64,000 bases of DNA. Origin: Arenibacter sp. F26102 (GTDB taxonomy: Bacteria > Bacteroidota > Bacteroidia > Flavobacteriales > Flavobacteriaceae). Made by a program: the position numbers and the translations under genes. Where the stretch lies: positions 1 to 64,000 of the forward strand of contig NZ_JALKBC010000006.1 of assembly GCF_023015865.1 (NCBI RefSeq), in the 5' to 3' direction. Under the pieces are notes generated by a model. It was not told the origin of the DNA, did no database searches, and saw only the letters and a list, made by a program, of their open reading frames with translations. Within the stretch, counting starts at the first letter, position 1. Every line of letters starts with the position of its first letter. This document shows, piece after piece, positions 55,401-62,768 of this stretch.

Positions 55401-55560
55401 CCCTTCTGTTGGTCGAAGATGCCGCCAATGTTTCTTTATCACCCAAGAAATCATCTACAGGAATCTCTTGAACAAATTCATTTTGTCTTAGCGTCTCAAC
55501 AATGGAATCGTTGGGGTTTAATTCCGCCTCGCTTTTCCAGTATTTTTTGTTTGATGACAT
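52441..55560 (-). CDS. actB: Alternative complex III iron-sulfur/molybdopterin-like subunit ActB
   Basis: 1039 residues. Near residue 53 is the twin-arginine-type motif NRRDFLKYVGFSTAAASLAAC, placed after an unusually long N-terminal stretch, the TAT-variant arrangement known for this subunit. The large middle (about 80-740) is a molybdopterin-oxidoreductase-like fold that in characterised members binds no molybdenum. The C-terminal part holds ferredoxin motifs: CTGCGACVIACHAENN, CQHCNHAPCETVCPVAA, CVGTRYCANNCPY and CSMCMQKTQ with CSAAC, giving up to four clusters. It relays electrons from quinol to the haem subunits. 35 bp after actA. Confidence 0.95.
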   Translation of the reverse strand: MSSNKKYWKSEAELNPNDSIVETLRQNEFVQEIPVDDFLGDKETLAASSTNRRDFLKYVGFSTAAASLAACEGPVIKSIPYVVKPDNIIPGVANFYATTIANGFDFASILVRTREGRPIKIENNTDAKIGGNANARVQASVLSLYDSTRLQGPTFNGEPIAWSDLDAAVKSKLGSLKNSTKKIAILTQTYASPSTSRLIAEFKESYGNVDHVTYDAISQDAALSAFEAKYGERALADYNFENADIIVSFGADFLGDWQGGGYDGGYSKGRVPKNGKMSKHVQFEANMSLTGANADKRVPLTPSEQKVALAYFYSKLNGTSGGGNLPESAKAALDVVAGQVLKNKSNAVVVTGIDDVNAQAVVLAINEMLGSRAFDATAPKYVRQGSVKAVNALLADMKSGKVGALLMDGVNPAYSLPNAADFAEGIKNVDLTVAFSANRNETTELVQYVGASNHYLESWGDAQLKKGHYSLMQPTIKELFDTRQIQGAILQWMDSDKTYYDYIKETWNTGILAGSDWNQALHDGIFASVPMAEEEAVKAVAPVVGEAVEAPTAVPLASAIGSLSGATADGMELTLYSKVGMGDGQQASNPWLQEFPDPITRVSWDNYVTVSKADAEKLGLVNENVADGGLNGSYVKLTVDGVALDSVPVIVQPGQAPGSLGLSFGYGKTVGMKSEMQTGVNAYTLYSNFSSTQAVTIEKSSGMHEFACVQLHKTLMGRGDIIKETTLEIFNTKDAKDWNVVPVVSLDHQEVPATSVDLWDSFDRSIGHHFNLSIDLNACTGCGACVIACHAENNVPVVGKEEVRKSRDMHWLRIDRYYSSEETFAQDDTKKEEFEGLFGDKGSLGGFGEMEDPSTNPQVAFQPVMCQHCNHAPCETVCPVAATSHGRQGQNHMAYNRCVGTRYCANNCPYKVRRFNWFLYNENDEFDYHMNNDLGKMVINPDVTVRSRGVMEKCSMCMQKTQKTILDAKRDGRVVKDGEFQTACSAACGNGAMKFGDVNDAGSEIVKLKESNRMYHLLEHVGTKPNVFYHVKVRNTNEA

Positions 55561-55595
55561 ATGATATATCTGAAATTATCTTCTAATTAGTTTGA

Positions 55596-56924
55596 TTAAT
55601 AGTGACACTTACCACATTCCAATCCACCCATTTGAGCGGCCGTAAGTTTATCAACCCCGTATTTTTTGGAAAGTTCAGAATGAATCTTTTCATAATACGC
55701 GTTACCCTCCACCTTAACATTGGTCTCACGGTGACAATTAATACACCAACCCATAGTTAACGGAGAATATTGATACATAATTTCCATTTCCTCAACAGGT
55801 CCATGACATGTCTGACATTCAATACCTGCCACAGAAACGTGCTGCGAGTGATTGAAGTATGCAAAATCTGGAAGATTATGAATCCTCACCCATTCCACCG
55901 GTTTGGATTCACCAGTATACTTCTGATTTTCCTCATCCCATCCTACAGCCTTGTACAATTTTTTGATTTCACCCGTATAGAATTCATTGGTATACCCATT
56001 TGCCAAATCTTCCTGACTTGGACCTTCTGGATTTCCTTTGTATTCATAAATGGATTTATGACAGTTCATACACACATTTAAGGATGGTATCCCTGAAGTC
56101 TTGGATACCCTTGCAGAAGAATGACAATATTTACATTCTATTGCATTATCACCGGCATGTATTTTATGTGAATAATGAATAGGCTGTATTGGAGCATAAC
56201 CTTGATCCACACCAACCTGCATCATCCAACCATAAGCAAAGTAAGCACTGCCCAATAATAGGAATATAGAAAATACTAGTACCAAAAATTGATTTTGCGC
56301 AAAAGCCTTCCAAATTGGCGTCCTTTTCTCGGCCAATTCTTTTTCCAATACCACACCGTTTGCTTCAGCAATACGTCTCAAGGTTTTGTTCACCAAGACA
56401 AGCATCATCACCAACATGGCAAAGACCAATGCCAAGGCACCCAAAATTATTTCATTGGAAATTCCAGAGGAACCCCCACTGCCTTGAGCAGCACCATCAA
56501 CAGCTACAGGTGTTGCAGCTACCACTGGAGGCGCATCGGTATATGCTAAAATATCATCAATATCCTGATTGGACAATAACGGAAAAGGTGTCATTGCCGC
56601 CTGATTGTACTCATTGTAAATTTTCAAGGCGTCGGCATCCCCGGCTTTGATCATCGCAGGACTGTTCTTTACCCACTGATAAAGCCACTCCTTGTCATAC
56701 TTTTCAGTAACCCCTGCCAAGGCCGGACCGGTCATCTTCTTGTTTAAAGAGTGACACGCGGCACAATTCTGGTTAAACAGCTGTTTACCCTTAGCAGCGT
56801 CACCTTCACCCGATGAAGCGGCGACAGTTTCTTGAGCAAGAAGGGAATTTGAAAGCAGTAATACTACTACCAGACTGACACCTAAAACTTTAGAAATTAG
56901 ATTGCGGTATGGAACCTTTTTCAT
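55596..56924 (-). CDS. actA: Alternative complex III multihaem cytochrome c ActA, fused to a mono-haem domain
   Basis: 442 residues with six CxxCH sites. The N-terminal site (CAACH, Cys54-His58) is in a separate mono-haem class I cytochrome c domain after a signal anchor; then two transmembrane helices (about 157-180 and 212-235), and a pentahaem c3/c7-like domain with CKYCH, CMNCH, CQTCH, CINCH and CGKCH (the last at 437-441). The reference Rhodothermus ActA is pentahaem, so the extra N-terminal haem domain is an added feature. First gene of actABCDEF-cox2-cox1. Confidence 0.94.
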   Translation of the reverse strand: MKKVPYRNLISKVLGVSLVVVLLLSNSLLAQETVAASSGEGDAAKGKQLFNQNCAACHSLNKKMTGPALAGVTEKYDKEWLYQWVKNSPAMIKAGDADALKIYNEYNQAAMTPFPLLSNQDIDDILAYTDAPPVVAATPVAVDGAAQGSGGSSGISNEIILGALALVFAMLVMMLVLVNKTLRRIAEANGVVLEKELAEKRTPIWKAFAQNQFLVLVFSIFLLLGSAYFAYGWMMQVGVDQGYAPIQPIHYSHKIHAGDNAIECKYCHSSARVSKTSGIPSLNVCMNCHKSIYEYKGNPEGPSQEDLANGYTNEFYTGEIKKLYKAVGWDEENQKYTGESKPVEWVRIHNLPDFAYFNHSQHVSVAGIECQTCHGPVEEMEIMYQYSPLTMGWCINCHRETNVKVEGNAYYEKIHSELSKKYGVDKLTAAQMGGLECGKCHY

Positions 56925-57007
56925 ATTAAAAATATTTCTATCGAATGTTTGGCATGATATTTATACATTCAAAATAACAATTGGAATAACCATGCTCAAA
57001 TTGATGG

Positions 57008-57015
57008 CAAAAATA
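57008..57015 (-). promoter_or_regulatory. Candidate -7 element for the act-cox operon
   Basis: Minus-strand TATTTTTG, a TANNTTTG match, 83 bp upstream of the actA ATG. The -33 region has no clear TTTG. Leader of about 75 nt if used. Confidence 0.4.
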
Positions 57016-57093
57016 CACATTAGACTTTATTTGGGAAATGTTAAGGTATTGATAATTCACAATTTATACCAATTCTAAATAAAAATAAAATCT

Positions 57094-57122
57094 TTTGATT
57101 GATTCTTAATAATTTACATTTG
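57094..57122 (+). promoter_or_regulatory. Bacteroidota sigma-A promoter for the SPOR gene
   Basis: TTTG (57094-57097), 17-bp spacer, TACATTTG (57115-57122); predicted start near 57128, leader about 25 nt to ATG 57154. Confidence 0.75.
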
Positions 57123-57153
57123 TAACGTCTAAAATTCTTAACATAAAAACCCT

Positions 57154-57525
57154 ATGAAAACCATTCCTTTTTCACTTATTTTAGCTTGTTCCGCTTTTTA
57201 TTGCAACGCACAACAGGGCAATATCAATATTCAACAAGACGAAAAAATCACGGACTTAATGGGAATCTATAAATCTGTAAACGAAAGTAGCAGTCATTAC
57301 AGGATCCAAGTTGGGTTTGGCTCCTTTAGGGAAGCTGAAATCCTAAAGGCAAATGTAGACAAGGATTTCCCTACTTGGCCTACCAAAATCGATTTTGAAT
57401 CCCCCAGTTACCGGGTTAGGATAGGCAAGTTCAAAACCCAATTGGAAGGGGAGCGAAAACTTATTGAGGTAAGGCAAAAATACCCGAGTGCCATGCTCTT
57501 AAAACCAGAAAAAGCGACCAATTAG
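57154..57525 (+). CDS. Small SPOR-domain periplasmic protein
   Basis: 123 residues: signal peptide (1-19, ending FYCNAQ) and a SPOR-like domain (about 45-120) with HYRIQVGFGSFREAEILKA and YRVRIGKFKTQLEGERKL. SPOR domains bind septal or denuded peptidoglycan. No transmembrane anchor remains after cleavage, so it would be soluble in the periplasm. It has a strong promoter and sits alone between two long minus-strand operons. The final codons and stop form the left arm and loop of the terminator at 57511-57533. Confidence 0.88.
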   Translation: MKTIPFSLILACSAFYCNAQQGNINIQQDEKITDLMGIYKSVNESSSHYRIQVGFGSFREAEILKANVDKDFPTWPTKIDFESPSYRVRIGKFKTQLEGERKLIEVRQKYPSAMLLKPEKATN

Positions 57526-57533
57526 GTCGCTTT
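57511..57533. terminator. Bidirectional terminator overlapping the SPOR gene's last codons
   Basis: Arms AAAGCGACC (57511-57519) and GGTCGCTTT (57525-57533) with a 5-nt loop that contains the TAG stop (57523-57525). T-rich flanks exist on both sides (TTTCTCTTTTT on plus; TTTTT on minus), so it can also end the rimP-nusA-infB transcript whose stop is at 57568. Confidence 0.88.
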
Positions 57534-57567
57534 CTCTTTTTAAATTCTTTTTATAAATTATTTCAGG

Positions 57568-60444
57568 CTATTTCAACTTCTTTTTAACAGCCACTTCCTG
57601 GAATGCTTCTATGACATCCAATTCCTGTATTTCGTTGTAATTCTTAATTTGCAAACCACAGTCATATCCTTTGGCAACCTCTTTAACATCATCTTTAAAT
57701 CTCTTAAGGGAAGAGAACTCTCCAGTGTAAATAACCACACCATCCCTAATTAATCTAATATTAGAATTTCTAAAGATCTTACCACTGGTAACCATACAAC
57801 CCGCAATGGTACCGATTTTGGATATCTTAAAGGTCTCACGGATTTCAGCAGTACCTGTAATCTCTTCTTTCATAACAGGAGACAACATACCTTCCATTGC
57901 ATCTTTAAGATCGTTGATAGCATCATAAATAATAGAATACATTCTAATATCTATTTCCTCTTTTTCCGCAACCTGTCTGGCATTACCCATTGGTCTTACG
58001 TTAAAACCTATGATAACCGCATCGGAGGCAGATGCCAACAACACATCGGATTCCGTAATAGGTCCAACCGCTTTATGGATAATGTTCACTTGTATTTCAT
58101 CTGTGGACAACTTCTGGAACGAATCTGTTAAAGCCTCTACAGACCCATCCACATCCCCTTTAAGGATAATGTTCAATTCTTTAAAGTCTCCAAGCGCAAT
58201 ACGTCTTCCTATCTCGTCCAAGGTAATATGACGTTGGGTCCTAACCGATTGTTCCCTCAATAATTGGGAACGTTTGGTAGCAATCTGCTTGGCCTCACGT
58301 TCATCCTCAAGAACGTTGAATTTATCTCCAGCCTGTGGAGCTCCATCCAATCCTAAAATGGATATTGGTCGCGATGGCCCTACTTCCTTAATACTGTTTC
58401 CACGCTCATCCTGCATGGCCTTAACCTTACCACTGCAAGTTCCTGCCAATACATAATCACCTATTTTCAAGGTACCTGCCTGAACAAGAATAGTTGAAAC
58501 ATATCCTCTTCCCTTATCCAAAAAGGCTTCCACCACAGTACCTGAAGCCAACTTATTAGGATTGGCCTTAAGTTCAAGAAGTTCTGCCTCCAGAAGTACT
58601 TTTTCCAACAACTCCTTAACTCCAAGCCCGGTCTTTGCCGAAATATCGTGCGACTGAATTTTTCCACCCCAGTCTTCGACCAATAAGTTCATTTGCGCTA
58701 GACCGTCTTTAATCTTCTCAGGATTGGCCGTAGGCTTATCTATTTTGTTTATTGCAAAAATTATTGGAACCCCTGCCGCTTGCGCGTGGCTAATGGCTTC
58801 TTTGGTCTGGGGCATAATATCATCATCTGCCGCTACCACAATAATTGCTATATCCGTTACTTGGGCACCACGGGCACGCATAGCCGTAAAGGCCTCGTGA
58901 CCTGGGGTATCCAAAAAGGAAATCATTTGTCCGTTATCAAGTGTAACCCCATAGGCGCCTATGTGCTGTGTGATACCTCCACTTTCACCCGCAATAACAT
59001 TTTCCTTTCTTATATAATCCAGTAAAGAAGTTTTACCGTGATCCACATGTCCCATAACGGTAACAATAGGAGCTCTTGGCTGCAAATCTTCCGGAGAATC
59101 TTCATCCTCTACAATACTCTCCTCCAAGTCCGCAGTTACAAATTCAACTTCATAACCAAATTCATCGGCGACTATGGACAAAGTTTCAGCATCCAATCGT
59201 TGGTTCATGGTTACCATGATACCAAGTGACATACAAGCCGAAATAATTTTGGTAGTTGGCACATCCATCATTGTTGCCACTTCACTGGCTGTAACGAATT
59301 CTGTAACCTTTAATATTTTACTTTCAAGTTCCTGTTGTTCTAGGTCCTTTTCCGTTTGCTGACGGTGTTGATCTCTCTTATCCCTTCTATACTTGGCACC
59401 TTTTCCTTTTTTGGATTTTCCTTGAAGTTTTTCCAAGGTTTCCCTTACCTGTTTTTGTACATCTTCCTCGGTAGGCTCTACCTTGGCACTGGATACAAAA
59501 CGTTGTCCGGGAGCTCTTCTAACCACTGGACCACGTCCTTTGGCAGCAGGCGGTCTACTTGTAGAACTGTCACCAGGCTTACTTACTATTCGTTTTCTTC
59601 TCTTCTTCCTATCGGCAGCATCTCCTGCTTTTGGAGCTTCTTTTTTCTTTTTGGGTTTTTCGAATCTGGTAAGATCAATTTTATCCCCCATAATCTTAGG
59701 CCCACTAAGCTTTTGATATTTAGTGGCTATAACCTCATTCTCTCCTGTGGATTCCCCCTCTACGGCGGACGCCTCTTCCTTTTTATCTTCCTTAACTTCT
59801 TTAACCTCCTTAACCTCTTCAGGCTTAACAGATTCAGGCTTAACAACTTCTACCTTTGGAGTTGCTTCTTCCTTTGGAGCTGCTTCTTCCTTAACTTTGG
59901 GCACTTCCACTTTTTCATGAACTTCTGCCTTCACCTCTTCTTTGGATTCCTGTTCTTTGGAATCCTTAGAAACAACTTCCTCCACTTTTTCCGGAGCCTT
60001 TTGAGGAGCCTTTTCTGGTTCCTTTTCCGGAACAACCTCTTCTTTTTTAACTGGTGCAACTGGAGTGGTTTTCTTACCTGCGTCCAAATCTATTTTTCCA
60101 ACAGTTTTTGGCCCTACAAGTTCCACTCGACCCTTGATGATATTATCTCTCTCGGCCCTCTTTTCCCTTGCAAGCCTTTTCTCCTCTTGCTCTTGCTCCA
60201 ATTGTAATCGTATAGCTTCCTTTTCCTTCCGCTTTTCTTCACCCACCTCTTTGGACGCAACTTTCTTGCTCATGTCCGTCTGGAACTCATCCAACAGAAC
60301 TTGATATACCTCATTAGATATTTTAGTGGTAGGCCGTGCATCTATATCATGCCCTTTGGACCCGAGATAGTCTACCGCCCGGTCCAATGAAATATTAAGT
60401 TCTCTTAGGACTTTATTAAGCCTTATCGTTGCATTATCCGCCAT
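57568..60444 (-). CDS. infB: Translation initiation factor IF-2
   Basis: 958 residues. N-terminal IF2_N domain (about 1-55), then a low-complexity Lys/Glu/Pro/Val linker (about 90-330), and the GTPase core: G1 GHVDHGKTSL, G3 DTPGHEAF, G4 NKID, followed by domains II-IV to the end. It delivers initiator tRNA to the 30S subunit. The linker is longer than in E. coli IF-2 (890 residues in all) and includes short repeats (KPESVKPEEVKEVKEVKED). Third gene of rimP-nusA-infB, 43 bp after nusA. Confidence 0.97.
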   Translation of the reverse strand: MADNATIRLNKVLRELNISLDRAVDYLGSKGHDIDARPTTKISNEVYQVLLDEFQTDMSKKVASKEVGEEKRKEKEAIRLQLEQEQEEKRLAREKRAERDNIIKGRVELVGPKTVGKIDLDAGKKTTPVAPVKKEEVVPEKEPEKAPQKAPEKVEEVVSKDSKEQESKEEVKAEVHEKVEVPKVKEEAAPKEEATPKVEVVKPESVKPEEVKEVKEVKEDKKEEASAVEGESTGENEVIATKYQKLSGPKIMGDKIDLTRFEKPKKKKEAPKAGDAADRKKRRKRIVSKPGDSSTSRPPAAKGRGPVVRRAPGQRFVSSAKVEPTEEDVQKQVRETLEKLQGKSKKGKGAKYRRDKRDQHRQQTEKDLEQQELESKILKVTEFVTASEVATMMDVPTTKIISACMSLGIMVTMNQRLDAETLSIVADEFGYEVEFVTADLEESIVEDEDSPEDLQPRAPIVTVMGHVDHGKTSLLDYIRKENVIAGESGGITQHIGAYGVTLDNGQMISFLDTPGHEAFTAMRARGAQVTDIAIIVVAADDDIMPQTKEAISHAQAAGVPIIFAINKIDKPTANPEKIKDGLAQMNLLVEDWGGKIQSHDISAKTGLGVKELLEKVLLEAELLELKANPNKLASGTVVEAFLDKGRGYVSTILVQAGTLKIGDYVLAGTCSGKVKAMQDERGNSIKEVGPSRPISILGLDGAPQAGDKFNVLEDEREAKQIATKRSQLLREQSVRTQRHITLDEIGRRIALGDFKELNIILKGDVDGSVEALTDSFQKLSTDEIQVNIIHKAVGPITESDVLLASASDAVIIGFNVRPMGNARQVAEKEEIDIRMYSIIYDAINDLKDAMEGMLSPVMKEEITGTAEIRETFKISKIGTIAGCMVTSGKIFRNSNIRLIRDGVVIYTGEFSSLKRFKDDVKEVAKGYDCGLQIKNYNEIQELDVIEAFQEVAVKKKLK

Positions 60445-60487
60445 AAAAAAAAATTCCTATTCTTGTAATTTACTGCTAATATATAGT

Positions 60488-61720
60488 TTAATCTTCTAAT
60501 TCTTCCTTAAGAATTCGCACAACTTCCAAAATTGTTTCCTCTTCCAAATCGGTTCTTTTTACCAAATCAGCAACATCTTGTTCCAAAACGCTTCTGGCCG
60601 TATCCATACCAATTTTCTTAAATTCTTCAATGATCCAAGCTTCAATTTCATCGGAGAACTCTGTTAGTTCCACATCTTCCTCAACACCTTCACGGAAAAC
60701 ATCGATCTCATAACCGGTCAATTGTCCTGCCAACCTAATATTATGACCTCCTCTACCTATCGCCTTGGAAACCTCCTCTGGTCTAAGATATACTTGAGCA
60801 GTCATTTTCTCATCGTTCAATTTCACAGAAGAAACCCTTGCAGGACTCAATGCCCTTGTAACCAATAACTGTGGATTACTGGTCCAGTTTATAACATCGA
60901 TATTCTCATTGCCCAATTCACGGACAATTCCATGTATCCTAGACCCCTTCATACCTACGCAGGCCCCTACGGGATCAATACGATCATCATAGGAATCCAC
61001 AGCCACTTTGGCTTTTTCCCCTGGTATCCTTACTGCTTTCTTAATAGTGATCAAACCATCAAAAACCTCTGGGATTTCCTGAAAGAAAAGTTGCTCCAAA
61101 AACAAAGGAGAACTTCTGGACATGATTATGGTAGGCTTGTTGCCTTTTAGCTCAACACTTTCTATTATACCACGTACATTATCCCCTTTCCTAAAGAAAT
61201 CGGACGGTATCTGTTTGTCTTTTGGCAAAATTATCTCATTTCCTTCGTCATCCAAAAGAATAATTGCCTTATGCCTTATATGATGCACCTCTGCGGTATA
61301 AATCTCACCTTCAAGGTCCTTAAATTGTTTATAAATTGTAGTATTATCGTGCTCGTGTATCTTAGAGATAAGATTTTGTCTTAAAGCCAGAATAGCTCTT
61401 CTCCCAAGATCGATCAATTTAACTTCTTCGGATACATCCTCACCAACTTCAAAATCCGGTTCTATCTTTCTTGCTGCCGAAAGCGAAATCTCCTCGTTTG
61501 GATCTTCCACTTCTCCATCCTCAACCACTACCCTGTTTCTCCAAATCTCCAAATCCCCTTTGTCCGGGTTTATAATGATATCGAAATTGTCATCGGAACC
61601 AAACTTCTTCTTTAACGCATTCCTAAAAACATCCTCCAAAATCGCCATTAGCGTTACCCTATCTATGAATTTATCATCTTTAAATTCTGAGAAAGATTCG
61701 ATTAGCGCAATATTTTCCAT
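60488..61720 (-). CDS. nusA: Transcription termination/antitermination factor NusA
   Basis: 410 residues: an RNA-polymerase-binding N-terminal domain (1-125), an S1 domain (about 130-200; DFFRKGDNVRGIIESVELKG), and two KH domains (about 200-345; GACVGMKGSRIHGIVRELGNENIDVINW and RPEEVSKAIGRGGHNIRLAGQL), with a C-terminal acidic helix region (ELTEFSDEIE... to LKEELED). Length is typical for Bacteroidota, lacking the long acidic repeats of E. coli NusA. It begins 13 bp after rimP. Confidence 0.97.
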   Translation of the reverse strand: MENIALIESFSEFKDDKFIDRVTLMAILEDVFRNALKKKFGSDDNFDIIINPDKGDLEIWRNRVVVEDGEVEDPNEEISLSAARKIEPDFEVGEDVSEEVKLIDLGRRAILALRQNLISKIHEHDNTTIYKQFKDLEGEIYTAEVHHIRHKAIILLDDEGNEIILPKDKQIPSDFFRKGDNVRGIIESVELKGNKPTIIMSRSSPLFLEQLFFQEIPEVFDGLITIKKAVRIPGEKAKVAVDSYDDRIDPVGACVGMKGSRIHGIVRELGNENIDVINWTSNPQLLVTRALSPARVSSVKLNDEKMTAQVYLRPEEVSKAIGRGGHNIRLAGQLTGYEIDVFREGVEEDVELTEFSDEIEAWIIEEFKKIGMDTARSVLEQDVADLVKRTDLEEETILEVVRILKEELED

Positions 61721-61733
61721 TTTTGAACTACAA

Positions 61734-62195
61734 TTAAAATTTTAATACAACTTTAGCTTCTTTAATATCAGAAATAGCGATTTGCTGCTTTTTCTGAACC
61801 GTAATTTTCCCTTTTCCTATGGGTTTGGGTTCCCTATCTTTCCATTCCAAGGTAATACTATCCTCTGATGCCTCTGTTAACTTACCCTCGAATTCCATAT
61901 CCTGGGTCTTAACTTCAAGCTTTCTTCCTAGATTTTTTGCGTACTGCCTAGGTAATTTGATCGGTGCGGCTGCTCCTGCTGAAGCAACTTCCAAGGAAAA
62001 ATCCTCTTCCTCCCTGTCCAAATTATGCTCTATGGCACGACTTACATTCATACAATCCTGCAAAGTAACACCATGATCACCGTCCAAGGTTATCCTTATC
62101 TTATTATCCGCGGTTACGGAGAAATCCAATAAAAAAAGTGATTGATCCTCCTTTAACGCCTCTTCTAAAAGTGCAGTAACTTTTTCCTTCAACAT
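61734..62195 (-). CDS. rimP: Ribosome maturation factor RimP
   Basis: 153 residues, family norm. The N-terminal domain (LDFSVTADNKIRITLDGDHGVTLQDC, SRAIEHNLDREEEDFSLEVASAG) and the C-terminal Sm-like barrel (about 85-153) are present. RimP is needed for 30S assembly. It is the first gene of rimP-nusA-infB, a conserved operon; a promoter at 62355-62383 and a 21-bp palindrome at 62306-62326 lie upstream, so the leader is about 150 nt long. Confidence 0.95.
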   Translation of the reverse strand: MLKEKVTALLEEALKEDQSLFLLDFSVTADNKIRITLDGDHGVTLQDCMNVSRAIEHNLDREEEDFSLEVASAGAAAPIKLPRQYAKNLGRKLEVKTQDMEFEGKLTEASEDSITLEWKDREPKPIGKGKITVQKKQQIAISDIKEAKVVLKF

Positions 62196-62305
62196 ATACT
62201 TCGGTTTTATTAAACACCTGCTTTAAATCTGAAATCGACATGCCTCAGAATATAACTTAAAGCTGTTCTTTTACCGTACCGTTTAAATAAAGTATAGTAA
62301 TAAAA

Positions 62306-62326
62306 GAGGGGACAAATTGTCCCCTC
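62306..62326. promoter_or_regulatory. Palindrome in the rimP-nusA-infB leader
   Basis: Arms GAGGGGACAA and TTGTCCCCTC separated by a single base: a 10-bp perfect inverted repeat, about 110 bp upstream of the rimP start and 30 bp below the -7 box. The outer flanks TAAAGTAT / ATACTTTA (62288-62295, 62331-62338) are also complementary. It could be a DNA-binding site or an mRNA hairpin; a 1-base loop favours a protein-binding palindrome. Confidence 0.5.
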
Positions 62327-62354
62327 ATGAATACTTTATATTCTTTCAGCACGG

Positions 62355-62383
62355 CAAATATACATAATTTTTAGATTCTACAA
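62355..62383 (-). promoter_or_regulatory. Promoter for rimP-nusA-infB
   Basis: Minus strand TTG (62381-62383), 18-bp spacer, TATATTTG (62355-62362). A 7-bp inverted repeat TTAGATT/AATCTAA (62371-62391) overlaps the -33 region and could be an operator. Confidence 0.6.
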
Positions 62384-62768
62384 TAATCTAAGTTATTTAT
62401 TCTAAAAAAGATACGTAAAATTCCCGCTCTCCATTTAGGGTCTATCCTCTAATTTCCCCACCCATGACAAAACCGCTACCTCCACATTTCAAGCTGATTC
62501 TTCACCTTGACACCTGCTCTTTTCGGTAAAATTTTTATTTCACGCACTTCTATACACTGTGGTACAAAAAAATAAATAGTGCAAAAATAAAATCAATCAC
62601 AATTTACGAGTCCATCCTAATCCGACCCAATCCAATTAATTGGCAATCTCCCTTTTTCGACCAAATTCTTGATGTTTTGCTAAATTACCATCATACATTG
62701 AGTAAAATCAAGGGGTTATTAATAAGGATTCAACATATTTTTAGACTACGAAACAAGATAAGAGTCCG

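Larger units (their letters stand above)
62196..62768. other. Divergent intergenic region, rimP (-) / glycosidase fusion (+)
   Basis: The 573 bp contain the rimP leader with a palindrome and promoter (62288-62391, entered separately) and, nearer the plus-strand gene, a 12-bp perfect palindrome CCAATTAATTGG at 62632-62643 whose role is unknown. I find no further gene and no clear plus-strand promoter pair. Confidence 0.5.

Noticed and set aside
59356-60207. 283-residue plus-strand open frame opposite infB
   Set aside because: It is the antisense shadow of the low-complexity Lys/Glu linker of IF-2; its translation is Phe/Leu-rich nonsense with no family features, and the opposite strand is an unbroken, recognisable gene.
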